From Methylobrevis albus (GTDB lineage Bacteria; Pseudomonadota; Alphaproteobacteria; Rhizobiales; Pleomorphomonadaceae), in NCBI RefSeq assembly GCF_015904235.1, contig NZ_JADZLT010000056.1, positions 323,049 through 387,048 on the forward strand: DNA of 64,000 bases, written 5' to 3'. Position 1 is the stretch's first letter. Every line of letters starts with the position of its first letter. Below, piece by piece: positions 29,470 through 37,157 of the stretch. The notes under the pieces are model-generated. The model saw only the letters and a list, made by a program, of their open reading frames with translations. It did not search any database and was not told the DNA's origin. The position numbers and the translations under genes were made by a program.

Positions 29470-29652
29470 GGCCGATTCTCCCGTTGCCGCATGACGAGGG
29501 TTGAGACTAGCGGTGGATCGCGCCGGGCGACAATGCGGTTGTGGATGGCGGGAGGTGAAGCGATGGATGGGTCCGAAAGATCGAGGAGATCGTAAGGGTC
29601 GGATGACACGGGTGTAGATCCTCGCCACAGAGACCGTCCCCATCCGTCGTCT

Positions 29653-29934
29653 TTGCCGGGCTTGACCCGGCAACCTACTCGCATCCGTCATTGGCGCCGG
29701 ATCATGCCGATTTCGCACCTTGATGGACGTCGCTTGCCGCGAGGCTAGTGGGTCGCCGGGTCAAGCCCGGCGAAGACGATGGAGGGGCGGAGAGAATAGG
29801 TCACCATCGTCGACCAAACCGCTCCCGCCGGCTCCGGAGGCGGCGGAATTGATGGCCAGGCGATTGTCATGAAGCCCAACCGTCGCCTCTGCCGGGCCTG
29901 ACCCGGCGACCTGCCCGCATCCGTCAATGGCGTC
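29653..29934. repeat. Three REP-type palindromes between ade and the dehydrogenase gene
   Basis: Copies at 29653-29695, 29745-29782 and 29890-29934 share GCCGGGYYTGACCCGGC or its complement; the first and third also share CGCATCCGTCA. The same palindrome is at 10399-10424. The whole gap 29470-30052 has no gene that I can support. Confidence 0.7.
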
Positions 29935-30052
29935 CCCCGCTCCTCTCTCCCAACCCACCCCTGACAAGCCCGGGCGAACGCGCTACGACAGCAGCGGACT
30001 GCGGCGGTTGCGCTGCGGCAAAGTTCGGATCCCTGCAGCAGGAGCCTCGATC

Positions 30053-30934
30053 ATGGCCAAGGTGGCGTTTCTCGGTCTCGGCGTGATGGGCTTTCCCATG
30101 GCCGGCCATCTGAAGGTGAAGGGCGGGCACGAGGTCATCGTCTATAACCGCACCGCGGCGAAGGCCGACGCCTGGGTGGCGAAGTTCGGCGGCGCTGCTG
30201 CGCCGACGCCGGCGGCGGCCGCGGCCGCGGCCGACTTCGTGTTCTCCTGCGTCGGCAACGACGACGACCTGCGCGCCGTCACCATCGGTGCGGATGGGGC
30301 GTTTGCGGCGATGCAGGCGGGGGCGATCTTCGTCGACAACACCACGGCGTCGGCGGACGTCGCGCGCGAGCTCAGCGCCGCCGCGGCCGAGCGCGGCGTC
30401 GGCTTCCTCGACGCGCCGGTGTCCGGCGGCCAGGCGGGGGCGGAGAATGGCGTGCTCACCGTAATGGTCGGCGGGGCGCCCGAGCACTTTGAGGCCGCGC
30501 GGCCGGTGATCGATGCCTTCGCACGCATGGTCGGGCACATGGGTCCGTCCGGCGCCGGCCAGCTCACCAAGATGGTCAACCAGATCTGCATCGCCGGCCT
30601 CGTGCAGGGGCTGTCCGAGGCGATCCATTTCGCCAAGCGCGCCGGGCTCGACGTCGAGCAGGTGATCGGCGTGATCTCGAAGGGCGCCGCGCAGAGCTGG
30701 CAGATGGAAAACCGCTGGAAGACGATGGCGGACGGCAAGTTCGACTACGGCTTCGCCGTCGACTGGATGCGCAAGGATCTCGCCATCTGCCTCGACGAGG
30801 CGCGCGGCACGGGCGCCCGGCTGCCGGTGACGGCGCTGGTCGACCAGTTCTATGCCGAAGTGCAGGCGATGGGCGGACGCCGCTGGGATACGTCCTCGCT
30901 GATCGCCCGGCTGGAGAATGCCGACCGGAGCTGA
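30053..30934 (+). CDS. Beta-hydroxyacid dehydrogenase (3-hydroxyisobutyrate dehydrogenase family)
   Basis: A 293-residue NAD(P)-dependent enzyme. The Rossmann motif is FLGLGVMGFPMAGHL (6-20), the family substrate motif DAPVSGGQAGAENG is at about 122-135, and the catalytic Lys lies in GAGQLTKMVNQI (about 166-177). The ATG at 30053 has AGGAG at 30040. Family members act on 3-hydroxyisobutyrate, tartronate semialdehyde or small aldehydes; the neighbours do not decide between them. Single-gene unit. Confidence 0.87.
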   Translation: MAKVAFLGLGVMGFPMAGHLKVKGGHEVIVYNRTAAKADAWVAKFGGAAAPTPAAAAAAADFVFSCVGNDDDLRAVTIGADGAFAAMQAGAIFVDNTTASADVARELSAAAAERGVGFLDAPVSGGQAGAENGVLTVMVGGAPEHFEAARPVIDAFARMVGHMGPSGAGQLTKMVNQICIAGLVQGLSEAIHFAKRAGLDVEQVIGVISKGAAQSWQMENRWKTMADGKFDYGFAVDWMRKDLAICLDEARGTGARLPVTALVDQFYAEVQAMGGRRWDTSSLIARLENADRS

Positions 30935-31252
30935 CCGCGGCGAGTTTTTCGGGGGCGGCTTCGGCCGGCCCCGAAGGACCGGCCGATCACGCCGCCGGAC
31001 GGTCCGTCCGGTAGGGATCGAGGGGATCACACCAGACCGCTCGGCACGACGTTTTCGTCACCGGCCGACCAGGGTCGATCCGGGGACGAATGACGCTGGA
31101 TACCGGCCGAAACCGGCATGCATCGACGTCAGGCGGCTGTTCTACAGCCTCGCCGGCGTCGCTGCCCCGCGCTAAATCGTCATACGGGTGGATGCGGAGT
31201 GCCGATCAGCCGAGGGGCCGAACCGCACGCGCGTTCTGCGTTGAAACGCTCG
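30935..31252. other. Non-coding stretch with one stem-loop
   Basis: A stem-loop at 30949-30974 (11-base stem with one mismatch, TTCG loop) follows the dehydrogenase stop by about 15 bases and may end its transcript, though no U-tract follows. I see nothing else in this 318-base gap. Confidence 0.4.
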
Positions 31253-31519
31253 TCAGATCTTCTTCACGGTGGGGGCGGAGCGCATCAGCGGGCTGCGGCG
31301 CAGCACCTCGGTGATCGAGATGCTGACACGCTCGCCCTTCAACACCACCTGGCCGCGGGCGACGGGAATGTCGTTGGCGAGAATCTCGACGTCGTCGTCG
31401 GCGCCGGTCTCGAGTTCGATGACGGCGCCACGGCCCATGCGCAGCAGCTGGTGTACGGGCATGGTCGCGGATCCGAGCACCACGGAAATCTCGACGGCGA
31501 TCCGGTCGATCGTTGACAT
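31253..31519 (-). CDS. FliN-family flagellar motor switch protein (short form)
   Basis: An 88-residue protein made almost wholly of one SpoA/FliN C-terminal domain (IAVEISVVLGSATMPVHQLL, then a VELETG-type turn and ILANDIPVARGQVVLKG). FliN proteins form the base of the C-ring and take part in switching. Most FliN proteins are longer, with an N-terminal extension missing here. Other C-ring genes are not in the window; the nearest flagellar genes are motB and motA at 32385-34080, separated by lipB on the other strand. The ATG at 31519 gives MSTIDRIAVEI; an upstream in-frame start is less likely. Confidence 0.82.
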   Translation of the reverse strand: MSTIDRIAVEISVVLGSATMPVHQLLRMGRGAVIELETGADDDVEILANDIPVARGQVVLKGERVSISITEVLRRSPLMRSAPTVKKI

Positions 31520-31649
31520 CCGTGTCCCAATCCTTCTGAACTCCGCGCCGCGGAGAGAAACCTGCCGGCCGGGCCCATGCCGCAAACCGCGCCGGTCCCG
31601 ATTCCGGCGACGCGACTGGTAAACACTCTCTTACTGCCGAGGTTACCGA

Positions 31650-32366
31650 ATGGTTAACGCCCGGGACGACCTCGACGCCCGCTTCTTCGCCGGCGCCGGC
31701 GCACCGCCCGTCGAATGGGTGATCGCAGACGCTCCGGTGTCCTACCCCGACGCGGTCGCGGAGATGGACGCGCGGGTCGCGGCGATCGCCGAGGGCACGG
31801 CGCGCGAGCGTGTCTGGCTGGTGGAGCACCCGCCGCTCTATACCGCCGGCACCAGCGCGCGGGCGGCGGATCTCGTCGATCCGGACCGGTTTCCGGTGTT
31901 CGACAGCGGCCGCGGCGGCCAGTACACCTACCACGGCCCCGGCCAGCGGGTCGCTTACGTGATGCTCGACATGAAGCGGCGGCGACAGGATCTGCGCGCC
32001 TTCGTCGCCGCGCTGGAGGCCTGGCTGATCGACGCGCTGTGGCAGTTCCACGTCCGCGGCGAGCGGCGCGAAGATCGCGTCGGCGTCTGGGTGCGCCGGC
32101 CGGATCGGGGCGACGGCGCCGAGGACAAGATCGCGGCGATCGGGATCCGGGTCCGCCGCTGGGTGACGTTCCACGGCATCAGCCTCAACGTCGAGCCGGA
32201 CCTCGGCCATTTCAGCGGCATCGTGCCGTGCGGCGTCTCCGACCACGGCGTCACCAGCCTCGTCGACCTCGGCCTGCCGGTGACGCTGCCGGACGTCGAC
32301 GTGGTGCTCCGGTCGTCGTTCGAGACGGTGTTCGGGCCGACGGTCGACGCGGACGACCGGCCGTAG
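31650..32366 (+). CDS. lipB: Octanoyl-[ACP]:protein N-octanoyltransferase LipB
   Basis: A 238-residue LipB, which transfers octanoate from acyl carrier protein to lipoyl domains in lipoate synthesis. Motifs are [11 protein letters not shown] (about 90-100), [17 protein letters not shown] (about 160-176) with the catalytic Lys, and the nucleophilic Cys in [14 protein letters not shown] (about 190-203). Divergent from the fliN-like gene and convergent with motB. Confidence 0.93.
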   Translation: MVNARDDLDARFFAGAGAPPVEWVIADAPVSYPDAVAEMDARVAAIAEGTARERVWLVEHPPLYTAGTSARAADLVDPDRFPVFDSGRGGQYTYHGPGQRVAYVMLDMKRRRQDLRAFVAALEAWLIDALWQFHVRGERREDRVGVWVRRPDRGDGAEDKIAAIGIRVRRWVTFHGISLNVEPDLGHFSGIVPCGVSDHGVTSLVDLGLPVTLPDVDVVLRSSFETVFGPTVDADDRP

Positions 32367-32384
32367 GGCGCGCCGGAGAGAGGC

Positions 32385-33266
32385 TCAGGGCACCGCCCTG
32401 GCAGGCAGCGCCGGCTCGTGGCGGAGCAGCGTGATGGCGATGCGGCGGTTGCCGGCGAGGAACGGGTTGTCCGGGAACAGCGGTTCGGTCTCCGCCGCCC
32501 CGCTGACGACGGCGAGCACGTCCGGCGGCAGGCCGCTCTGGGCAAACAGCTTGGCGGTGGCGACCGCCCGCTCCGCCGACAGGCCCCAGGCCGGCGAGGC
32601 GCCGGTCGAGACGTAGGAACCGGCCTCGGTGTGGCCGACGATGCGCAGCGGCGCATCGGCCTCGGCGATCACCGGCGTGATTCGCCGGATCACGGCCCTC
32701 AGTCGCTCGTTCGGGACCGTCGAGCCTTGCGCGAACATCGCGCTGCCGTCCTGGTCGACCAGCGAAATCTCGAGCCCGTCCTCGGTCTCGCGCATCATCA
32801 CCTGCTTGGAGACGTCGGCATAGTCCGGCATGTCGTTCAGCGCCTGCCGCAGCGACTGCGCAGCCGCGGCATAGGACGCGGAGTCGATGGTGTCGCTCGA
32901 GGCGTGGGCGATGGTGCTGCTCTCGACCGACGGCCCCTGGGCGTCGCCGTGATCGCTGTCGCGGGAGGCATACTGAGCGCCCTGGTCGGTGCTCTTCAGC
33001 GAGGCGTCGAGCGGATGGTCGCGCACCAGCACGCCGTCGCGCTCGATGATGCCCGCGAGTTCCGAGAGCGCGGAGACGCCGAACGCTTCCTTGATCGAGC
33101 CGACCGCTTCTTCCAGCTTCTGCTCGTCCTGATTCGAGAACGAGACGATCATCACGAACAGCGCCATCAGCAGCGACATCAAGTCGGCAAAGGTGATCAC
33201 CCAGCCGCCGCCGTGGCCACCGCCGCCACCGCCGCCGTGGCTCTTCTTGTTCTTGCCGCCGCTCAT
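32385..33266 (-). CDS. motB: Flagellar motor stator protein MotB
   Basis: A 293-residue MotB. A Gly/His-rich N-terminal tail leads into one membrane helix, WVITFADLMSLLMALFVMIV (22-41), containing Asp28 at the ion-binding position. A long periplasmic linker follows, and an OmpA/MotB peptidoglycan-binding domain lies at about 180-285 (IVGHTEAGS and GNRRIAITLL). It follows motA by 25 bases; the two form the stator unit. The linker is longer and more Ser/Asp-rich than in enterobacterial MotB, as is usual in alphaproteobacteria. Confidence 0.9.
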   Translation of the reverse strand: MSGGKNKKSHGGGGGGGHGGGWVITFADLMSLLMALFVMIVSFSNQDEQKLEEAVGSIKEAFGVSALSELAGIIERDGVLVRDHPLDASLKSTDQGAQYASRDSDHGDAQGPSVESSTIAHASSDTIDSASYAAAAQSLRQALNDMPDYADVSKQVMMRETEDGLEISLVDQDGSAMFAQGSTVPNERLRAVIRRITPVIAEADAPLRIVGHTEAGSYVSTGASPAWGLSAERAVATAKLFAQSGLPPDVLAVVSGAAETEPLFPDNPFLAGNRRIAITLLRHEPALPARAVP

Positions 33267-33291
33267 GCCCGGCCCTCCCCGCGCTCGCGCG

Positions 33292-34080
33292 TCACGCCGC
33301 TTCGGCCCGCACCGCGGCTTCCTCGTCGAACGGCCGGTGCTTCAGCGGCAAATAGGCGAGGAGTTCCTCGTGGATCTGCTTCGGGCTCTTGCTCGCGCGG
33401 ATCATCACCACGGCGTCGATGATCATCGACTGGATCATCGCGTCGTGGTGGGCGCGGTTGGCGAGCTTGTCGGAGAGCGGACCGGCGACGACGTTGCCGA
33501 GCACGGCGCCATAGAGCGTCGTCAGCAGGGCGATCGACATGGCGGGGCCGATCTTCTTCGGATCGTCCATGTGGGCGAACAGCGAGACGAGGCCGATGAT
33601 GGTGCCGACCATGCCCATGCCCGGGCCGGCCTCGGCCATCTTCGCCCAGCAGACGTGCGCTTCGTGCAGGCGCTCGAACTGCAGGTCGCGCTCGCGTTCC
33701 AGCACATGCTGGATCGCCTCGCCGGTGTAGCCGTCGGCGACCATCTGGATCGCCTTCTTGAGAAACGGCTCGTCGACCTCGACCTTCTCGAGGCCGAGCG
33801 GACCCTGCTTGCGCGCGACTTCCGCGATCTCGACGAGTTCGTCGATCAGGTGCATCGTGTCGTGCGTCTTGTAGAAGATCGCTTCCTTGATGCCGCCGAA
33901 GCAGGCGCGCGGGAACGACTTCATGGTGTAGCGCGCAAGGACGGTCGCCAGCGCGCCGCCGATGACGACGACGGTCGCCAGCAGGTTGGCGAACATCATC
34001 AGGCTGGAGCCTTCGAGATAGATCGCCCCGACAAGCACGCCGAAGCCGCCGATGATGCCGGCAAGAGTCCCGATGTCCAT
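33292..34080 (-). CDS. motA: Flagellar motor stator protein MotA
   Basis: A 262-residue MotA/PomA-type stator protein. It has four membrane helices (two near residues 1-50; the third and fourth around PGMGMVGTIIGLVSLF and AMSIALLTTLYGAVLGN) with the conserved prolines of the channel. The cytoplasmic loop between helices 2 and 3 carries charged residues expected to touch FliG. The ATG at 34080 gives MDIGTLAGIIGG. It is divergent from cysK and co-transcribed with motB. Whether protons or sodium drive it cannot be told here. Confidence 0.9.
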   Translation of the reverse strand: MDIGTLAGIIGGFGVLVGAIYLEGSSLMMFANLLATVVVIGGALATVLARYTMKSFPRACFGGIKEAIFYKTHDTMHLIDELVEIAEVARKQGPLGLEKVEVDEPFLKKAIQMVADGYTGEAIQHVLERERDLQFERLHEAHVCWAKMAEAGPGMGMVGTIIGLVSLFAHMDDPKKIGPAMSIALLTTLYGAVLGNVVAGPLSDKLANRAHHDAMIQSMIIDAVVMIRASKSPKQIHEELLAYLPLKHRPFDEEAAVRAEAA

Positions 34081-34316
34081 TACGCACCCCGTACCGAAAA
34101 CACGGCGGCGCCGGGACTTCCCTCTGCGCCACAACGCCTAAAAACTAGCAGCGGGCTGGATAATTTACCCTTAAGCGGAGGTTTCCGCGCGACGCCGCGC
34201 GCTTCAAATGCGGCAGGAAAGCCACTACCTTGCCGGCATGCGCTTGCCCATACTCGGCCAAGGGTGCTACCCGGCTGCGGCCGGATGCGGCCGGCGCATC
34301 ACCGCTGGGAGACGAC

Positions 34317-35351
34317 ATGACCGGGACCGTTCTCGACGCCATCGGCAACACGCCGCTGATCCGCCTGAAGCGCGCGTCGGAGGCGACGGGGTGCGAGATC
34401 CTCGGCAAGGCCGAGTTCCTCAATCCCGGCCAGTCGGTCAAGGACCGCGCCGCGCTCTACATCATTCGCGACGCGCTGGCCCGCGGCCTCGTCGCGCCCG
34501 GCGGCATCGTGGTCGAGGGCACCGCCGGCAACACCGGCATCGGGCTCGCCATGGTCGGCAACGCGCTCGGCCTGCGCACGGTGATCGTGATTCCGGAAAC
34601 GCAGTCGCAGGAGAAGAAGGACGCGCTGCGCCTGCTCGGCGCCGAGCTCGTCGAAGTGCCGGCGGTTCCCTACAAGAACCCGAACAACTACGTGAAGCTC
34701 TCCGGCCGCCTCGCCGAGCAGCTCGCCGCCAGCGATCCGGCCGGGGCTGTCTGGGCGAACCAGTTCGACAACGTCGCCAACCGGCAGGCGCATATCGAGA
34801 CGACGGCGCGGGAGATCTACGACCAGACCGGCGGCAAGGTGGACGGTTTCGTCTGCGCCGTCGGCTCGGGCGGCACGCTCGCCGGCGTCGGCATGGGACT
34901 GCGCGACCTGAAGCCGGGGGTGAAGATCGGCATCGCCGATCCGCACGGCGCGGCGCTCTACAGTTACTACACCAGCGGCGAACTGAAGGCCGAAGGCTCC
35001 TCGATCACCGAGGGCATCGGCCAGGGCCGCATCACCGCCAACCTCGACGGGCTCGAGGTCGACTTTGCGGCGCGCATCGCCGACGAGGACGCCGTGGCGA
35101 TCGTGTTCGACCTGCTCGAGCACGAGGGCCTGTGCCTCGGCGGCTCGTCGGGCATCAACGTCGCCGGCGCGATGGCGCTCGCGCGCGAGCTCGGCCCGGG
35201 GCATACCATCGTCACCATCCTGTGCGACTACGGCAACCGCTACGCCTCCAAGCTGTTCAACCCGGCCTTCCTTGCTGAAAAGAACCTGCCGGTGCCGGCG
35301 TTCCTGACCCGCAGCAGCGGCATCGTGCCGCCGTTCGAGCCGGTCGCCTGA
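34317..35351 (+). CDS. cysK: Cysteine synthase A (O-acetylserine sulfhydrylase)
   Basis: A 344-residue PLP enzyme making cysteine from O-acetylserine and sulfide. The PLP lysine is in GQSVKDRAA (about residue 44), the substrate loop reads EGTAGNTGIG (about 66-75) and the phosphate-binding loop is VGSGGTLAG (about 181-189). The loop has TAGNTG where many homologues have TSGNTG. The ATG at 34317 follows GGGAGA. Downstream are an alanyl-tRNA editing gene and a sulfurtransferase gene on the same strand with short gaps, a likely operon with a sulfur theme. Confidence 0.88.
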   Translation: MTGTVLDAIGNTPLIRLKRASEATGCEILGKAEFLNPGQSVKDRAALYIIRDALARGLVAPGGIVVEGTAGNTGIGLAMVGNALGLRTVIVIPETQSQEKKDALRLLGAELVEVPAVPYKNPNNYVKLSGRLAEQLAASDPAGAVWANQFDNVANRQAHIETTAREIYDQTGGKVDGFVCAVGSGGTLAGVGMGLRDLKPGVKIGIADPHGAALYSYYTSGELKAEGSSITEGIGQGRITANLDGLEVDFAARIADEDAVAIVFDLLEHEGLCLGGSSGINVAGAMALARELGPGHTIVTILCDYGNRYASKLFNPAFLAEKNLPVPAFLTRSSGIVPPFEPVA

Positions 35352-35380
35352 GCCTGTCCGCGATCGAGGAGACCGGCCCC

Positions 35381-36106
35381 GTGACCACCGCCCTGCTATT
35401 CCGCGACGACGCCTATCTCCCGGTCGCCGAGGCGACCGTCGTCGCCGCCGACGAGGCCGGCGTGGTGCTCGACCGCACGATCTTCTATGCGACCGGCGGC
35501 GGCCAGCCCGGGGACACCGGGCACCTCGAACTCGCCGACGGCAGCCGCCTCGACGTGTCAGAGGCGGTCTGGGCCGATGCGGAGAAGACTACCGTGCGCC
35601 TGAAGCTCGCGGCGGATGCCGCTCCGCCGACGGTGGGAACCACGGTGGTGCAGCACCTCGACTGGGCGCGGCGCTACCGGTTGATGCGGATGCACACGGC
35701 GCTGCACCTGTTGTCGGTCGCCCTGCCCTACCCGGTCACCGGCGGCCAGATCGGCGCCGACGAGGGAAGGCTCGACTTCGACGTCGCCGAGGGCGCGATC
35801 GACCGCGAGGCCGCCACCGCCTGGGTGCGCGCCGCCGTCGACGCGGACCATGCGGTGACGACGGAATGGATCACCGATGCGGAGCTCGAAGCGAACCCCG
35901 GCCTCGTCAAGACGATGAAGGTGAAGCCGCCGATGGGGTCGGGCCGGGTGCGGCTGGTGCGGATCGGCACGGACGTCGACCTGCAGCCGTGCGGCGGCAC
36001 GCATGTGAAGTCGACCGCCGAGGTCGGCGCCGTGCACATCGGCAAGATCGAGAGCAAGGGCAAGATCAACCGCCGCGTCCGGCTGCGCTTCGGCGATCCG
36101 GCCTGA
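35381..36106 (+). CDS. Alanyl-tRNA editing protein (AlaX-like)
   Basis: A 241-residue free-standing editing domain that hydrolyses mischarged Ser- or Gly-tRNA(Ala). The zinc ligands are visible as HTALHLL (HxxxH, about 105) and CGGTHV (CxxxH, about 206). An N-terminal beta-barrel-like part (1-90) includes FYATGGGQPGDTG as in AlaRS-related AlaX-M proteins. It starts at GTG 35381 with GAGGAG at the correct spacing. It follows cysK by 29 bases. Confidence 0.88.
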   Translation: MTTALLFRDDAYLPVAEATVVAADEAGVVLDRTIFYATGGGQPGDTGHLELADGSRLDVSEAVWADAEKTTVRLKLAADAAPPTVGTTVVQHLDWARRYRLMRMHTALHLLSVALPYPVTGGQIGADEGRLDFDVAEGAIDREAATAWVRAAVDADHAVTTEWITDAELEANPGLVKTMKVKPPMGSGRVRLVRIGTDVDLQPCGGTHVKSTAEVGAVHIGKIESKGKINRRVRLRFGDPA

Positions 36107-36164
36107 TCGGACTTCGGACACGCGGCGCCCGCGCGCCCAGACAGCAAACCAGGGGAAACCGCCG

Positions 36165-37025
36165 ATGAGCGACCGCCGCGACCTGCACTTCGTGTCGACC
36201 GACTGGCTCGCCGATCATCTCGGCGCGCCGGACCTCGTCGTCGTCGACGGCACCTGGTTCCTGCCGCCGCTCGGCCGCGACGGCTGGCTCGAATATCTCG
36301 ACGGGCACATTCCGGGCGCCGTGTTCTTCGACGTCGACGAGATCGCCGACACCGACAGCGGCCTGCCGCACATGCTGGCGCGGCCGGAGAAGTTCGCGAG
36401 CCGGATGCGCGCGCTCGGCATCGGCGACGGCCAGAAGATCGTCGTCTACGACGCGCTCGGCCTGTTCTCGGCGCCGCGGGTGTGGTGGACGTTCAAGGTG
36501 ATGGGCGCGCGCGACGTGGTGTTGCTCGACGGCGGCCTGCCGAAGTGGCGCGCCGAGGGCCGCCCGGTCGAGAGCGGCGAAGTGGAGCGGACGCCGCGGC
36601 ACTTCACGGCGCGGCTCGATTCCTCGCAGGTGCGCGACTTCGACGCCGTGGCGGCGAGCCTTGCCGGCGGCGGCGCGCAGGTGGTGGACGCCCGCCCGGC
36701 GGACCGCTTTGCCGGCAGCGCGCCCGAGCCGCGGCCGGGGGTGCGCGCCGGCCACATGCCGGGCAGCGTCAACGTGCCGTTTCCGAGCCTCGTCGCCGAT
36801 GGCCGCCTGAAATCGCCCGAAGAACTCGCCGCCGTGTTCGCGGACGCGGGCGTCGATCCGGCAAAGCCCGTGATCACCTCGTGCGGCTCGGGCGTGACGG
36901 CGGCGCTCGCCGCACTGGCGCTCGACGTGGTCGGGGCGCGTCGGGTGGCCGTCTATGATGGATCGTGGGCGGAGTGGGGCTCACGCGAAGATGCGCCCAT
37001 AGCGAAAGTAGACGACCCAAGCTGA
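36165..37025 (+). CDS. sseA: 3-mercaptopyruvate sulfurtransferase
   Basis: A 286-residue tandem-rhodanese enzyme. The N-terminal rhodanese domain (about 10-130, with DGHIPGAVFFDVDEIAD) and C-terminal domain carry the active loop CGSGVTA (about residue 245). The Gly-Ser form of the loop is characteristic of mercaptopyruvate rather than thiosulfate sulfurtransferase. It transfers sulfane sulfur from 3-mercaptopyruvate to an acceptor such as cyanide or thioredoxin. It follows the AlaX gene by 58 bases. An AT-rich stretch (37050-37075) after it separates it from the OmpA-family gene. Confidence 0.9.
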   Translation: MSDRRDLHFVSTDWLADHLGAPDLVVVDGTWFLPPLGRDGWLEYLDGHIPGAVFFDVDEIADTDSGLPHMLARPEKFASRMRALGIGDGQKIVVYDALGLFSAPRVWWTFKVMGARDVVLLDGGLPKWRAEGRPVESGEVERTPRHFTARLDSSQVRDFDAVAASLAGGGAQVVDARPADRFAGSAPEPRPGVRAGHMPGSVNVPFPSLVADGRLKSPEELAAVFADAGVDPAKPVITSCGSGVTAALAALALDVVGARRVAVYDGSWAEWGSREDAPIAKVDDPS

Positions 37026-37157
37026 ACGGAACCTGACAATCGGCAGGATGGAATATATATTTTTTCTGCCATATTTACTGACCGTTTTTGGGGAACCAAT
37101 CGCTCATCGACGAGTTGTCCGGTCCGACCGCGACCGTCTATATGAGCGAGGATCGCC

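Noticed and set aside
29470..29718. Upstream extension of adenine deaminase
   Set aside because: The extended N-terminus is translated repeat DNA; a good ribosome site supports the ATG at 29469.
37040..37080. Possible riboswitch or attenuator in the AT-rich gap before the OmpA-family gene
   Set aside because: Only a five-base GGCAG/CTGCC stem with a large AT loop is visible; more likely promoter DNA.
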